49,876 nt of DNA, from positions 1 through 49,876 of the forward strand of contig JAAFIV010000033.1 in assembly GCA_013298775.1 (NCBI GenBank), read 5' to 3'. The position numbers were made by a program, and so were the translations under genes. The stretch's first letter is position 1, and each line of letters starts with the position of its first letter. The notes below the pieces were generated by a model. The model had not been told where the DNA came from and did no database searches. It saw only the letters and a program-made list of their open reading frames with translations. The stretch comes from Ignavibacteria bacterium (GTDB lineage Bacteria; Bacteroidota; Ignavibacteria; Kapaibacteriales; UBA4661). Below are positions 41,734-49,876 of the stretch, in pieces.

Positions 41734-41797
41734 AAGCGATAAGAATCAAACTGGCGAACAAGGCAGCATGCTGCCTTGTTCCAGGACTCATTTCTCA

Positions 41798-42352
41798 TTA
41801 CCGAGAAACCAAAAATTTCTCTGCCGCCTTGAAACCGCGCCCGCGCACAACGCAGATATACATTCCTTGCGACAACTGCGACGTATCAAAGCTCATCAAG
41901 TTCACGCCATTGCGGGCTTCGCCAGTATAAATATCCATCACACGCTTCCCTAAAATGTTGAAGGCGGCAATTTCTATCGGCTGACTTTCACCAAGCGTAA
42001 GGCGCACTGTTGCTTGCTCGCTGGAGGAATGCCCGAAAATTTCTATACGATGAAAATGTTTTGAACTATCAAGCGCAGTACGTTCGTGCTGGGCTTGTCC
42101 GTTCTGTATTGTTCGCGCAAGCAAGGCAAGCAGAGCATACGACGATGGCGACTGTGCTTGAATGCGGACGCTTTTGCTCGGCAATTCGCCCTGCAAGGTC
42201 TGTACAGGCAAGACGCTTGGTAATGCTTTGACAGAACGCTTTTGGACGATAGTGCTTGCTTCGCGCACGGAAATTACTCCAGCGAATACATTTTGCGAAA
42301 AACCAAACGCCATGAGCAAAGCACACAACAAAAAAGAGTGAACATGTTTCAT
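41798..42352 (-). CDS. Small secreted protein with T9SS type A sorting domain
   Basis: A 184-residue protein with a signal peptide (1-24, 'FLLCALLMAFGFSQNVFAG'). The middle (25-95) is low in features. Residues 100-184 are a T9SS C-terminal domain: 'IEIFGHSSSEQATVRLTLGESQPIEIAAFNILGKRVMDIYTGEARNG', 'LSQGMYICVVRGRGF', ending 'EKFLVSR'. Most such cargo is far larger, so it may be a short surface protein or the remnant of one. It is transcribed toward the aro fusion (convergent, 65 bases). Confidence 0.85.
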   Translation of the reverse strand: MKHVHSFLLCALLMAFGFSQNVFAGVISVREASTIVQKRSVKALPSVLPVQTLQGELPSKSVRIQAQSPSSYALLALLARTIQNGQAQHERTALDSSKHFHRIEIFGHSSSEQATVRLTLGESQPIEIAAFNILGKRVMDIYTGEARNGVNLMSFDTSQLSQGMYICVVRGRGFKAAEKFLVSR

Positions 42353-42524
42353 TCGGACACCGTGAGAAAAAAATCAAAAAAATCTTCGTAAAAAGTACAT
42401 CAAACCCATTTCAAAAAGATACGAGAAGGGCAAGTGCAAGTTACAAAAAATGTTTTTTGTTGATGGGGAATTCCTCACGAAATGCGGAATGCTAACAATT
42501 CTTAACAAATGCGGGGCGGTTACA

Positions 42525-42672
42525 CAATGTCATCAACGTAAGGACTTTCCCCTCACCCCAACCCCTCTCCCAGAGGTAGAGGGGCAAGACAGAGAGCCAA
42601 TTTCTTCACCCTCGCCCTTTGTGGGAGAGGGTCGCTCGTAGAGCGGGGTGAGGGCTTACGTTGATGACATTG
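42525..42672. mobile_element. Related 148-bp miniature element with different ends
   Basis: CAATGTCATCAACGTAAG (42525-42542) and its exact complement at 42655-42672 form an 18-bp terminal inverted repeat. The core (CCCTCACCCCAACCCC...GTGAGGGC) is related to the 155-bp inner elements, in the opposite orientation, but the ends are not. No target duplication is visible. It lies just after the propeller-chemotaxis gene's stop codon. Confidence 0.75.
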
Positions 42673-42691
42673 GGCGACAACGTGCTGCTCA

Positions 42692-45600
42692 CTACGCCGT
42701 CCGAAACTGCCGCGTCAAGCCTTGAAGCGTTCCTGCCATTTGCTTCAATTCATCGGCAGCGTCGCTGATTTCCTTGATTTCACCTGTCAATTGCGCTAGT
42801 GTGTGCGTCATGCCATCCACATTGCGGCGTATTTCCTCGCTTGTGGCGGCTTGCTCTTCGCTGGCGGCGGCTACTTGCGTGGTGATTCCCGCAACTTTGC
42901 TTGTGCGGTCAATGATTTGCTCCAATGCCGCACCTGCTTTTTCCGCCAAACGCTTGCCAACAGCCGTTTCGCGGGTTCCTTGCTTCATAATTTTCACCGT
43001 TTCGCCAATATCTTTCTGAATTTGTACGACCATCACCGTAATCTGCTTCGTGGCTTGCGTGGTGCGCTCGGCAAGGATGCGTACTTCATCGGCGACAATC
43101 GCAAATCCTTTCCCTTGCTCGCCCGCACGAGCGGCTTCAATTGCGGCATTCAGCGCGAGAAGGTTCGTTTGATTTGCAATGGAGTTAATCACCTCAATAA
43201 TATCACCAATCTCAATGCTACTTTCGCCCAAACGCTGCACCGTTGCTGCCGATGCTTGCACAACTTCGGTAATTTTTGCAATTCCCTGAATCGTTTGCTC
43301 CACAATTTTTCCGCCTTCTTGCGCACTTTCGCCCGCTTCAGTGGCGATACTTGCGACGAGCGTGATGTTTCGCGATGTGTCGTGAATCGTCGTTGCCATT
43401 TCCTGAATCGCGCTTCGTACCTCGCTTACCTGCACGCTTTGGCTTTCTGCGCTGCGCGACATATGGGTCGTGGATTCAGAAATATCGCGGCTTTCGCGCA
43501 CGGTCGTATTCACGGCTTCGGTCACCTCTTTCATCATTTTGGAAATATTTTCTACCGCTTTGGTGAAGCCAAGATAGAGCCGACCAATATCATCGCTGCT
43601 TTTGGGAATAAGATTGATGTTCAAATTCCCAGAGGCAAAGCGCGTCATTTCTTGAAGCAATTCCTCGACCGATGAAGCCAAGTACCGACGCTGCGATTCG
43701 GACTCGCGGATAGCAATTTCCACTTTTTGTTCAACGCTTGCTTTTTCGAGCAACGTGGCATCGTGGGCGGTTTTCAAATCCACCACCATTTCGTCAATGC
43801 GCTTGCTCAGTTCCGCCTCGCGCTTCTCTGCGGCTTTGATACGAATGCGATATGCCCAATAAATGCCGCCGCCCACTGCCGCCAAGCACAGCAGCAAAAA
43901 CCACCATGTTTGCCAGAAATAGGGCTTGAAATAAAACTTCAGTGCTGCGCCTGTTTCGTTCCATTTTCCGTCGTTGTTGCAGGCTTGTACGCGAAAGGTG
44001 TAATCGCCTGGGGAAATGTTGGTGTAAAAGGCACTGCGCCGCGTTCCAGCTTGCACCCAGTCTTTATCAAAGCCTTCGAGTTTGTAGCGGAAACGTACTT
44101 TTTGAGGAAAGAGCAAACTGAGCGCGGTGAAATGAAATTCAAAACTGGTCTTGCCAGCAGGAATGGTGATGTCTTCATCATGTACCGAAACTGGCTCTTG
44201 ATTGACAATCAATTCTTCCACAACAACGGGCGGTTCAAGCTGGTTGATGGGGATGTTTTCGGGGTTAATCGTGGCAGCTCCGGCAATTGTTGGAAACCAG
44301 AATGTGCCGTTATCATCGCGGGTGGAAGGCGATTTATTTCCGCCGTTACACTCGGAAGAGCGCATGCCGTCGAGCTTTCCGTAGAGTGCTACGTCGGTGA
44401 GGCGTTCGCGCTGCCCATCGGCAACTTCGTTCAATTCTTTCTTCAGCACGCGGATAATACCTTTGTTGCACGTCATCCACAAGTAGCCTTTTTTGTCTTC
44501 AAGCAAGGAATACTCGGTGTCGTCGGGCAAGCCTTGTTTGGTGGTAATTGCCTTAAACATGCCATTTTTGTAGCGCATCACACCGCCGCCGTTGGAGCCA
44601 ATCCAGAGCGCGTCGTCGCTATCTTGGTAGAGAGCCATCGTGATATTTTCGCTCAAGCCTTCTTTTGTGGTGTACGGCGTGAATTTCCCATCGCGGTAGT
44701 TCGCCAAGCCGCCGCGTGTGGCAATCCAGAGCGAGCCGTCTTTTACGGGTGTAATCGAATATACGGTGCCGTTTGGCAGCCCGTCGGCGGTAGAAAAGTT
44801 TTTGTACACGCCGTCTTTTATGGTCGTAATACCTTCACGGTGAAAGCCAATCCAAAACGTGCCGTCGGGAGCTTGGTAGGTTGTGCGAATGAAATCACCC
44901 GCCAAACCGTCTTTTTTGGTGAGAATGCTGATTTTTCCGCCAGAGCCGCCTTGGAGCTTTGCCAAGCCCTTTTCTTGCGTTCCGAAGTAGATATTTCCGT
45001 CTTTATCTTCGCCCACCGAGCGAATGATATTGCTCGGCAAGCCATTTGCTTCGTTATACACTTTCACCACTTGTCCGTTGCGCACTTCGTTTACGCCGCC
45101 GCCATTGGTCTGCACCCAGACCGTACCTTTGCTATCCTTAAACACGCCCCACAGCATTGGCGCGGACAATCCTTCGGTTACACCAAAGGGAGTAAATTTA
45201 CCATTTTTCAAACGGCACAAACCGCCCGCTTGCGCACCAAACCACAAACTGCCTTCGCGGTCTTCGTAAATGCACAAGATATTATCGCTCGTTAAGCCAT
45301 TTTTCGAGGTGAGCGATTCAGCACGACCATTGCGAAGGCGCACCAAACCTGCATTCCCAGTAGCAATAAAGAAATTACCGTTGCTGTCTTCGTAGGCTGC
45401 ATTGATAAAATTATCGGTCAAACCAGGCGTATTTGCTTGGTTGATGACGGTAAAACTTCCATTTTCAAATTTATTCAATCCGTCATCGCTTGGAATCCAG
45501 ACTGCGCCTCGCTTGTCGCAATACACGGAATTGAGGCGGTCAATGCTCAAGCCTTGTTGCTTGGTGTATTTGGTGAAGGTACCATTTGCGTAGGTGAAGA

Positions 45601-46240
45601 AACCTTCGTAGGTGGAAATATACAACGTTCCATCTTTCCCCTCAGCAACTGCGCTAATGTGCGCACCACGCGGACCGCCAGCATCGCCGACGAGTTCAAA
45701 GGCATCTTTGCTGGGATTGAAGCGGTACAAACCATTGTCCACCGCCGCCCAGACTGTGCCTTTGCTATCTTGGAAAAGTCCTGCCACATCGCCCGTGATG
45801 CCTTTTTCCGCTCCATAGTTGCGGAATTTCCCTTTTTCCATTACCGAAATTCCACCACCATACGCACCAACCCAGATTCTACCGTCTTTGTCTTGGATAA
45901 TTGCGTAGAAATTGCGTCCTTTCAAGCCAGGCGAATTGTACGTAGTGAAGACCGTAAAGCGCACTCCATCGAAGCGGACAACGCCTTCCTGCGTTCCGAA
46001 CCAGATGTAGCCTTCGCGGGACTGCGTAACGACCTGTACGGCGTTTTGTGGCAATCCTTGGTCTTCTGTCCATGATTCAAAAATGTATTGTGTGAGACGG
46101 CGTGCGGGGTCGAGACCTTTTTCTACTTGCGCTCGCGCCTCCTGCGGTGTACGACACAGAAGAAGGACGAGCAAAAGGGAAAATAGCGTGGAAAATAACG
46201 AGCGAGATGAGCCGGAGAAGGAAGTCGGATATGTCATCAT
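42692..46240 (-). CDS. Propeller sensor fused to a methyl-accepting chemotaxis domain
   Basis: A 1182-residue membrane protein. Signal peptide (1-38), then two-component propeller repeats from about 50 to 670 ('[33 protein letters not shown]' and many like it), a Y_Y_Y domain (about 690-770, 'YRLEGFD... [13 protein letters not shown]'), one membrane helix (about 773-795) and a coiled coil with HAMP-like '[24 protein letters not shown]'. The end (about 880-1182) is a chemoreceptor signalling domain with the conserved hairpin tip '[46 protein letters not shown]'. The usual output for this sensor type is a histidine kinase; here it should instead control CheA, either for movement or for another Che-type pathway. 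No cheA, cheW or cheR is adjacent. Confidence 0.93.
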   Translation of the reverse strand: MMTYPTSFSGSSRSLFSTLFSLLLVLLLCRTPQEARAQVEKGLDPARRLTQYIFESWTEDQGLPQNAVQVVTQSREGYIWFGTQEGVVRFDGVRFTVFTTYNSPGLKGRNFYAIIQDKDGRIWVGAYGGGISVMEKGKFRNYGAEKGITGDVAGLFQDSKGTVWAAVDNGLYRFNPSKDAFELVGDAGGPRGAHISAVAEGKDGTLYISTYEGFFTYANGTFTKYTKQQGLSIDRLNSVYCDKRGAVWIPSDDGLNKFENGSFTVINQANTPGLTDNFINAAYEDSNGNFFIATGNAGLVRLRNGRAESLTSKNGLTSDNILCIYEDREGSLWFGAQAGGLCRLKNGKFTPFGVTEGLSAPMLWGVFKDSKGTVWVQTNGGGVNEVRNGQVVKVYNEANGLPSNIIRSVGEDKDGNIYFGTQEKGLAKLQGGSGGKISILTKKDGLAGDFIRTTYQAPDGTFWIGFHREGITTIKDGVYKNFSTADGLPNGTVYSITPVKDGSLWIATRGGLANYRDGKFTPYTTKEGLSENITMALYQDSDDALWIGSNGGGVMRYKNGMFKAITTKQGLPDDTEYSLLEDKKGYLWMTCNKGIIRVLKKELNEVADGQRERLTDVALYGKLDGMRSSECNGGNKSPSTRDDNGTFWFPTIAGAATINPENIPINQLEPPVVVEELIVNQEPVSVHDEDITIPAGKTSFEFHFTALSLLFPQKVRFRYKLEGFDKDWVQAGTRRSAFYTNISPGDYTFRVQACNNDGKWNETGAALKFYFKPYFWQTWWFLLLCLAAVGGGIYWAYRIRIKAAEKREAELSKRIDEMVVDLKTAHDATLLEKASVEQKVEIAIRESESQRRYLASSVEELLQEMTRFASGNLNINLIPKSSDDIGRLYLGFTKAVENISKMMKEVTEAVNTTVRESRDISESTTHMSRSAESQSVQVSEVRSAIQEMATTIHDTSRNITLVASIATEAGESAQEGGKIVEQTIQGIAKITEVVQASAATVQRLGESSIEIGDIIEVINSIANQTNLLALNAAIEAARAGEQGKGFAIVADEVRILAERTTQATKQITVMVVQIQKDIGETVKIMKQGTRETAVGKRLAEKAGAALEQIIDRTSKVAGITTQVAAASEEQAATSEEIRRNVDGMTHTLAQLTGEIKEISDAADELKQMAGTLQGLTRQFRTA

Positions 46241-46413
46241 TCAAAGCCTCAACAAGGTTGCGGTATGTGGGACTATCATGTTTCGTAAATATAATTCAGC
46301 TTGTCGCTGGAATTTACGAAAATTTTACACAAAAATCCAGTCTTTCCCTGTGTTTCTTCTGCCTTTTGTCGGAGTTGTAGGAGTGCGGCATTCAGAAGAT
46401 ACCATCAACATTT

Positions 46414-46440
46414 CCAGTAATCCCAGTAATCCCAGTAATC
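46414..46440. repeat. 9-bp tandem repeat, three copies
   Basis: CCAGTAATC is repeated three times exactly in the gap before the propeller-chemotaxis gene, just beyond the phaC terminator. Confidence 0.88.
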
Positions 46441-46450
46441 ATTGCTCTAT

Positions 46451-46500
46451 GCAAAAAGCCCATTGAATGTGTTTTTATCGCACATCCAATGGGCTTTTAG
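46451..46500 (-). terminator. Terminator of the phaC gene
   Basis: Read on the minus strand: AAAAGCCCATTG..ATGTG pairs with CACAT..CAATGGGCTTTTT, an almost perfect stem of about 18 bases, ending in T-rich sequence. The miniature element D is inserted between phaC and this hairpin. Confidence 0.85.
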
Positions 46501-46511
46501 TATTTTTTTTC

Positions 46512-46623
46512 GTAATTGGTCAGGTCGTCCCGTCGGGCGGCTGCGTCGCTTGTACAGCACTCGCCGGACGGCTACTGTGCTTGTGATAACAGCCGCCCGA
46601 CGAGATAGTACCTGACTAGGTAC
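46512..46623. mobile_element. Outer miniature inverted-repeat element, copy D (uninterrupted)
   Basis: GTAATTGGTCAGGTCGTCCC and its near-complement ending at 46623 are the ends. An exact 8-bp duplication TTTTTTTC flanks it (46504-46511 and 46624-46631). It carries the same internal GTACAGCACTCGCCGGACGGC as copies A and C but has no inner element, and it is shorter than their reconstructed empty forms (112 versus 143-144 bases), lacking about 31 bases. Confidence 0.85.
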
Positions 46624-46671
46624 TTTTTTTCAATGCAGCAATTAGTGTAAGAGCCAGTATTTACTTATTTA

Positions 46672-47817
46672 CTACACATTCGAGCGTGCTGCCAACCACT
46701 GTGAAATTGCTGGAGCCACGTGCTTTTGCGCCGCGCTGCTCACGAACACGCCAACGTGTCCGCCAGGGAATTCCACAAGCGTTTTGTCTTTTGTGCCAAC
46801 TTTTTCGTGGATTGGTCGCGTAGATTCTGGTGGCACAAGGTGGTCGTGCGATGCATAAATCGTGAGAACGGGCATCTGGATATTATTCATATCCACCAAG
46901 CGACCATCCACCGTGAGTTTGCCGTCGGACAGTTCATTGCCCATGAAGACGCGGCGTGTGTAGGTGCGATATGCCTCGCCGGGCTGACCGGGGCTATCAA
47001 AGAGCCATTTTTCCATGCGAAGGAAGTTTTGCACTTTTGGTTTGTCGTCCATCATGTTCAAGAACATATGGAATTTTTCCATGCGCTGCATTGGCTTTAC
47101 CATGAGGAAGCCAGCATTCATCGCCTCGCCAGAAATCATGCCGTGCGCGTCAGCAATTGGGTCTGGATCCACGTGTTGCGCCCATTTGAACATAACGGTA
47201 TTTTCAAGACGCATTTCAAACGGCGTTACGGCTGTGGTAAGCGTATTGATTTTGTGCGGAAACAGCGACGAGTAGATGATTGCCGCCGTGCCGCCTTGAC
47301 ACACGCCCATAAGGTTCGCTTTTTTGTTTGGCGAGGTTTTGCGGATGTAGTCAATGGCTTGGTCGAGGTAATCCATGTAGTCTTCCATTGTGCGATAGCG
47401 GTCGGCGCGAGTGGGATAGCCCCAGTCAATGGTATAGACATCATGCCCAAGTTCGAGCATTTTCTTTGCAAAACTTCTGTCGGGCTGAATATCAATGATG
47501 TATTCTTTGTTTACAACGGCGAAGTTGATGAGAAGCGGAACTTTGCATGTTATATTATTGCTTTTGTAGCGATAGAGTTTGATTTTACCAAAATCAATAT
47601 CCAGCACCTTTTCACGCGGTGTTTGCCCAACGGCGAGGTCGTCGTCGGTCATATTTTTGAGGATATTCATGCCGCGCACCACTTTCATTCCCATTTCTGA
47701 CATATCCTTTGCAAACTGCATCGGTTCAAGAAAAGGGATGTTTTTGCTGCTGCCGTTTGCATGACCATTTGCGCCGTTGGTGTGCGCTTTTTCTTGTGTT
47801 TTTTCTGCTGTCGCCAT
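46672..47817 (-). CDS. phaC: Polyhydroxyalkanoate synthase, class III PhaC-type
   Basis: A 381-residue alpha/beta hydrolase that polymerises 3-hydroxyacyl-CoA to PHA. The lipase-like box 'GVCQGGTA' holds the nucleophile Cys173; the partners are the Asp in 'YASHDHLVPP' and the His in 'FPGGHVGVFVS'. Length and blocks ('YTIDWGYPTRADRY', 'FMVKPMQRMEKFHMF') fit class III PhaC (about 360 aa), which needs a PhaE subunit; none is adjacent. Residues 1-25 are a disordered Asn/Gly-rich tail. The start is ATG 47815-47817. Carbon storage granules are therefore plausible, but phaA and phaB are not in view. Confidence 0.92.
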   Translation of the reverse strand: MATAEKTQEKAHTNGANGHANGSSKNIPFLEPMQFAKDMSEMGMKVVRGMNILKNMTDDDLAVGQTPREKVLDIDFGKIKLYRYKSNNITCKVPLLINFAVVNKEYIIDIQPDRSFAKKMLELGHDVYTIDWGYPTRADRYRTMEDYMDYLDQAIDYIRKTSPNKKANLMGVCQGGTAAIIYSSLFPHKINTLTTAVTPFEMRLENTVMFKWAQHVDPDPIADAHGMISGEAMNAGFLMVKPMQRMEKFHMFLNMMDDKPKVQNFLRMEKWLFDSPGQPGEAYRTYTRRVFMGNELSDGKLTVDGRLVDMNNIQMPVLTIYASHDHLVPPESTRPIHEKVGTKDKTLVEFPGGHVGVFVSSAAQKHVAPAISQWLAARSNV

Positions 47818-48147
47818 GAGGAAATCTCCGGGAAAGGATGAAATTGAAAACAGAGTGAATTGCTAAAAAATACTTGGAAAGAGGAAACTCAAAAGCCTGT
47901 ACATCAAGAAAAGAAGAGGCTTTCAACACACATTTGCTGAGAGAAGATGTACTATCTTTTTGGGAATAGCACGTTTCAGTGCAAGCCTCTGAAAATACGA
48001 AAAAACCGAACAAATGCAAGAGTTTATTGCGAATAGCGTATATTTTTGACTACAAATCACGATACAAAAATGAAACATTCTCAAAATCCTGCATGCACAT
48101 TCTGAAATCTGCGTACCACAACGAGAAATTCTCACCAATTCCCCAAA
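47818..48147. other. Intergenic region upstream of phaC
   Basis: A 330-base stretch between the phaC start and the terminator of the next gene. No convincing gene: a minus-strand open frame (47923-48168) is Cys-rich and lacks family character. It presumably contains the phaC promoter. Confidence 0.5.
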
Positions 48148-48195
48148 ATAAAACCGCCTTGAGAACAAGCATTGCTGCTGCTTTCAAAGCGGTTT
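48148..48195 (-). terminator. Possible terminator of the large T9SS protein gene
   Basis: On the minus strand AAACCGCTTT pairs with AAGGCGGTTT around a loop of about 25 bases, and TTATTTTGG follows. It lies about 85 bases beyond the stop codon. Confidence 0.55.
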
Positions 48196-48279
48196 CTTTT
48201 GTAGGAAGATTATAGCGTACTCCCCTGTACGGTTGTGCATACCTCTACGCACAAGTATTTCTGAGATGTACCGTGCTGT

Positions 48280-49876
48280 TTAGCGAACAATCACCTGTGC
48301 CGCCCGCACCCGCGACGCACCCATGACGCGCACCGTGTACAAGCCCTTCACCAAACGCCGTACATCCAGCGTCAGTGCTTCATCGCCTTGCACTGTGCCG
48401 TGCAGCACTTCTTCGCCGAGCGTATTGACCACCGAGTACCGACGCGCTTTCAGGCTCTGTGGCACTTCCACCGAAACCGTCTCCGTAGCTGGGTTCGGAT
48501 ATGCGCGAAGAAGCGATGTCGTTTCTATGCCTGTTTCATCACTTACCTCGCTAAATGCCGCTTCGGTGCTGCTTTCCACGCCTTTGGTGCTATTGCCAAT
48601 AACCGCCGTGCCAGGAGCTTGGAAGAGTTCATTGGCAATCAAAAATCCGTAGCGTTGTCCGTCAGGATTCGTGATAAAAAGAAGAATGGTTGGTGAACCG
48701 CCCGTGTTGAAATCGCTTGGCACCAGCACTTCAAATTCCACATCGCTGGCATTGATAACTTGTACATTCCTGCGTCCCAGCACTGCCGTCAGGCGCGGGC
48801 TAAACGCCACACCGCGTACGATAAACGATAAATTCCCATTCGTCCACTTCGGCGTTGCGCTGAGAATAAGCGGTGCATTGCGACCGATAATCTCCACGCT
48901 CGCGCTGGTGCTTTGTCCGTCGAAGTTTTGAATGCGGATACTTGCTGTGCCGCGTCGTAGGTTCACTTCTGCGGGAATATGCACCTGTGCTTGCGTTGAG
49001 GAGAGAACAGCACTGCCGAGCAGACTTTCGATGTCATTGACAAAAATCCGTGCATAACCATTGCGGAAGAAGCCTGTGCCGCTCACTATCGTCGCAAAAC
49101 CTTCGCCGCTTGCGGTGGTCGAGCGTACCGAAAGCCCCGTAATGGTGGGTGCGGGCGCACGAACAATCGCAAAGGTCGTCGAAACGGTGAAGGTGCCGAC
49201 CTGTACGGTCAAGCGTTGCACGCCAGGCAGAAGAGCGAATGCTGGAATGAGCAAAGACGCGCCTGTGGAGCTGACCCCAGTAATCTGAAGGGGTGTTGCG
49301 AAGCCCGTTGCGGTGCCATTAGCAGAAATAGGCGTGATGCTAATGTTCGCGTAAATGGGAATGTTCTGTCCGGGCAGGAAGAATCCTGCATTGCTGTCGC
49401 CGGTGGGAATGTTGGGAATCAATACCGTTGGTGCGCCGCCAGAGGAAGAACCGCCGCCGCTTGAGCCACTTCCACCTGAACCACCTGACAAATCTATCAC
49501 GGGTGCTGACGGCTGCTCATAGGTAAAGCCCCCGCCCGACACGCTGCCAAGCGGTGTAGAAACCGATACGCCACTGCCATTGCCAGGTGCGCCCAAAATT
49601 GCGACAATATTGCCGTCGACAATGGTGAAGCTCTGTACTGGAACGCCGCCGACGCTTACGGATGTCGCACCGTTGAGGTTGAAACCCGTGATGGTAACGG
49701 TAGAGCCAAATGTGCCTGTCGCGGGAGAAATGCTCGTTATTTGTGGCATAGGCGGTGCGACGGTTATTGTTACATTTGCGCTGACAGTGCCTTGGCTATT
49801 CGTCGCACGGATGCTGGCGGTGAAGGTACCTGCTTCGCTCGGAGAACCCGTCAGTCCCGTGGCATTGAAGGAAATA
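48280..49876 (-). CDS. 3' end of a large secreted T9SS protein with IPT/TIG and Ig-like domains (partial)
   Basis: The frame remains open to the right edge, so the ATG at 49747-49749 is not the start: upstream codons read 'GLTGSPSEAGTFTASIR' then 'VSANVTITVAPP', the end of a putative Ig (He_PIG) domain. At least 531 residues are in view. Then come an IPT/TIG domain ('ITSISPATGTFGSTVTITGFNLNGATSVSVGGVP'), a Gly/Ser linker (SGGSGGSGSSGGGSSSGG), further Ig-like strands ('PAPTITGLSVRSTTASGEG', 'VSGTGFFRNGYARIFVND') and a T9SS type A sorting domain ('LRAYPNPATETVSVEVPQ', 'LVKGLYTVRVMG'). It is likely a cell-surface adhesin or structural protein; enzyme domains, if any, are outside the window. Confidence 0.88.
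   Translation of the reverse strand, partial: ISFNATGLTGSPSEAGTFTASIRATNSQGTVSANVTITVAPPMPQITSISPATGTFGSTVTITGFNLNGATSVSVGGVPVQSFTIVDGNIVAILGAPGNGSGVSVSTPLGSVSGGGFTYEQPSAPVIDLSGGSGGSGSSGGGSSSGGAPTVLIPNIPTGDSNAGFFLPGQNIPIYANISITPISANGTATGFATPLQITGVSSTGASLLIPAFALLPGVQRLTVQVGTFTVSTTFAIVRAPAPTITGLSVRSTTASGEGFATIVSGTGFFRNGYARIFVNDIESLLGSAVLSSTQAQVHIPAEVNLRRGTASIRIQNFDGQSTSASVEIIGRNAPLILSATPKWTNGNLSFIVRGVAFSPRLTAVLGRRNVQVINASDVEFEVLVPSDFNTGGSPTILLFITNPDGQRYGFLIANELFQAPGTAVIGNSTKGVESSTEAAFSEVSDETGIETTSLLRAYPNPATETVSVEVPQSLKARRYSVVNTLGEEVLHGTVQGDEALTLDVRRLVKGLYTVRVMGASRVRAAQVIVR

Noticed and set aside
43727-45295. 522-codon open frame antisense to the propeller-chemotaxis gene
   Set aside because: It mirrors the propeller repeats on the other strand, where codon bias removes stops; the residues match no family and the sense gene is certain.
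46720-47700. 326-codon open frame antisense to phaC
   Set aside because: Unusually His/Phe/Val-rich with no domain character; phaC on the minus strand has all catalytic residues.
47923-48168. 81-codon minus-strand open frame upstream of phaC
   Set aside because: Cys-rich random-looking sequence crossing into a terminator hairpin.

Overview
The window looks like chromosomal DNA from the Bacteroidota/Chlorobiota side of the tree. Four things suggest this: secreted proteins ending in type IX secretion (T9SS) sorting domains, a DUF1501/DUF1800 gene pair, two-component propeller sensors with a Y_Y_Y domain, and an LpxH-type lipid A enzyme implying an outer membrane. A Kapaibacteria- or Ignavibacteria-like lineage would fit, but that is inference; no 16S gene is present.

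Layout. 1-7.1 kb: a transposase tail, a porin plus small periplasmic binding protein (minus strand), then a large propeller histidine kinase and a receiver-kinase hybrid (plus strand). 7.2-16 kb: accessory genes (effector-binding protein, zinc-dependent phospholipase-like protein, two tandem PD-(D/E)XK-like paralogues and a Uma2 protein, a DegT aminotransferase, EgtD, an acyl-CoA thioesterase, a free-standing dsRNA-binding protein), interrupted by nested miniature transposons. 16-33.5 kb: RsmB with a long disordered N-terminus, a TPR membrane protein, tRNA-Arg, an acyltransferase, an orphan nuoC, a fatty acid hydroxylase, TerC, LpxH, ScpB, a transglutaminase, a sigma-54 response regulator, the DUF1800/DUF1501 pair and a polysaccharide deacetylase. 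33.8-38 kb: tRNA-Tyr, Gly, Gly, Thr, Trp, then secE-nusG-rplK-rplA-rplJ-rplL, with no tuf between the tRNAs and no rpoBC after rplL. 38-49.9 kb: a glycosyltransferase-like gene, a three-domain AroB-AroD-AroE fusion, a small T9SS protein, a propeller sensor joined to a chemotaxis signalling domain, a class III PHA synthase, and the 3' end of a large IPT/TIG and Ig-domain T9SS protein.

The most notable points are: (1) the single-chain AroB-AroD-AroE enzyme (steps 2, 3 and 4 of the shikimate pathway); (2) a nested system of two miniature inverted-repeat elements, where a 155-bp element flanked by 11-bp target duplications has inserted independently into two copies of another element flanked by 8-bp duplications, with an uninserted third copy in the window; (3) a propeller/Y_Y_Y sensor wired to a methyl-accepting chemotaxis output; (4) dispersed double-hairpin repeats, one inside the nusG-rplK gap; (5) repeated use of 12-bp tandem arrays in intergenic DNA. 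No phage, CRISPR array or rRNA operon is visible.
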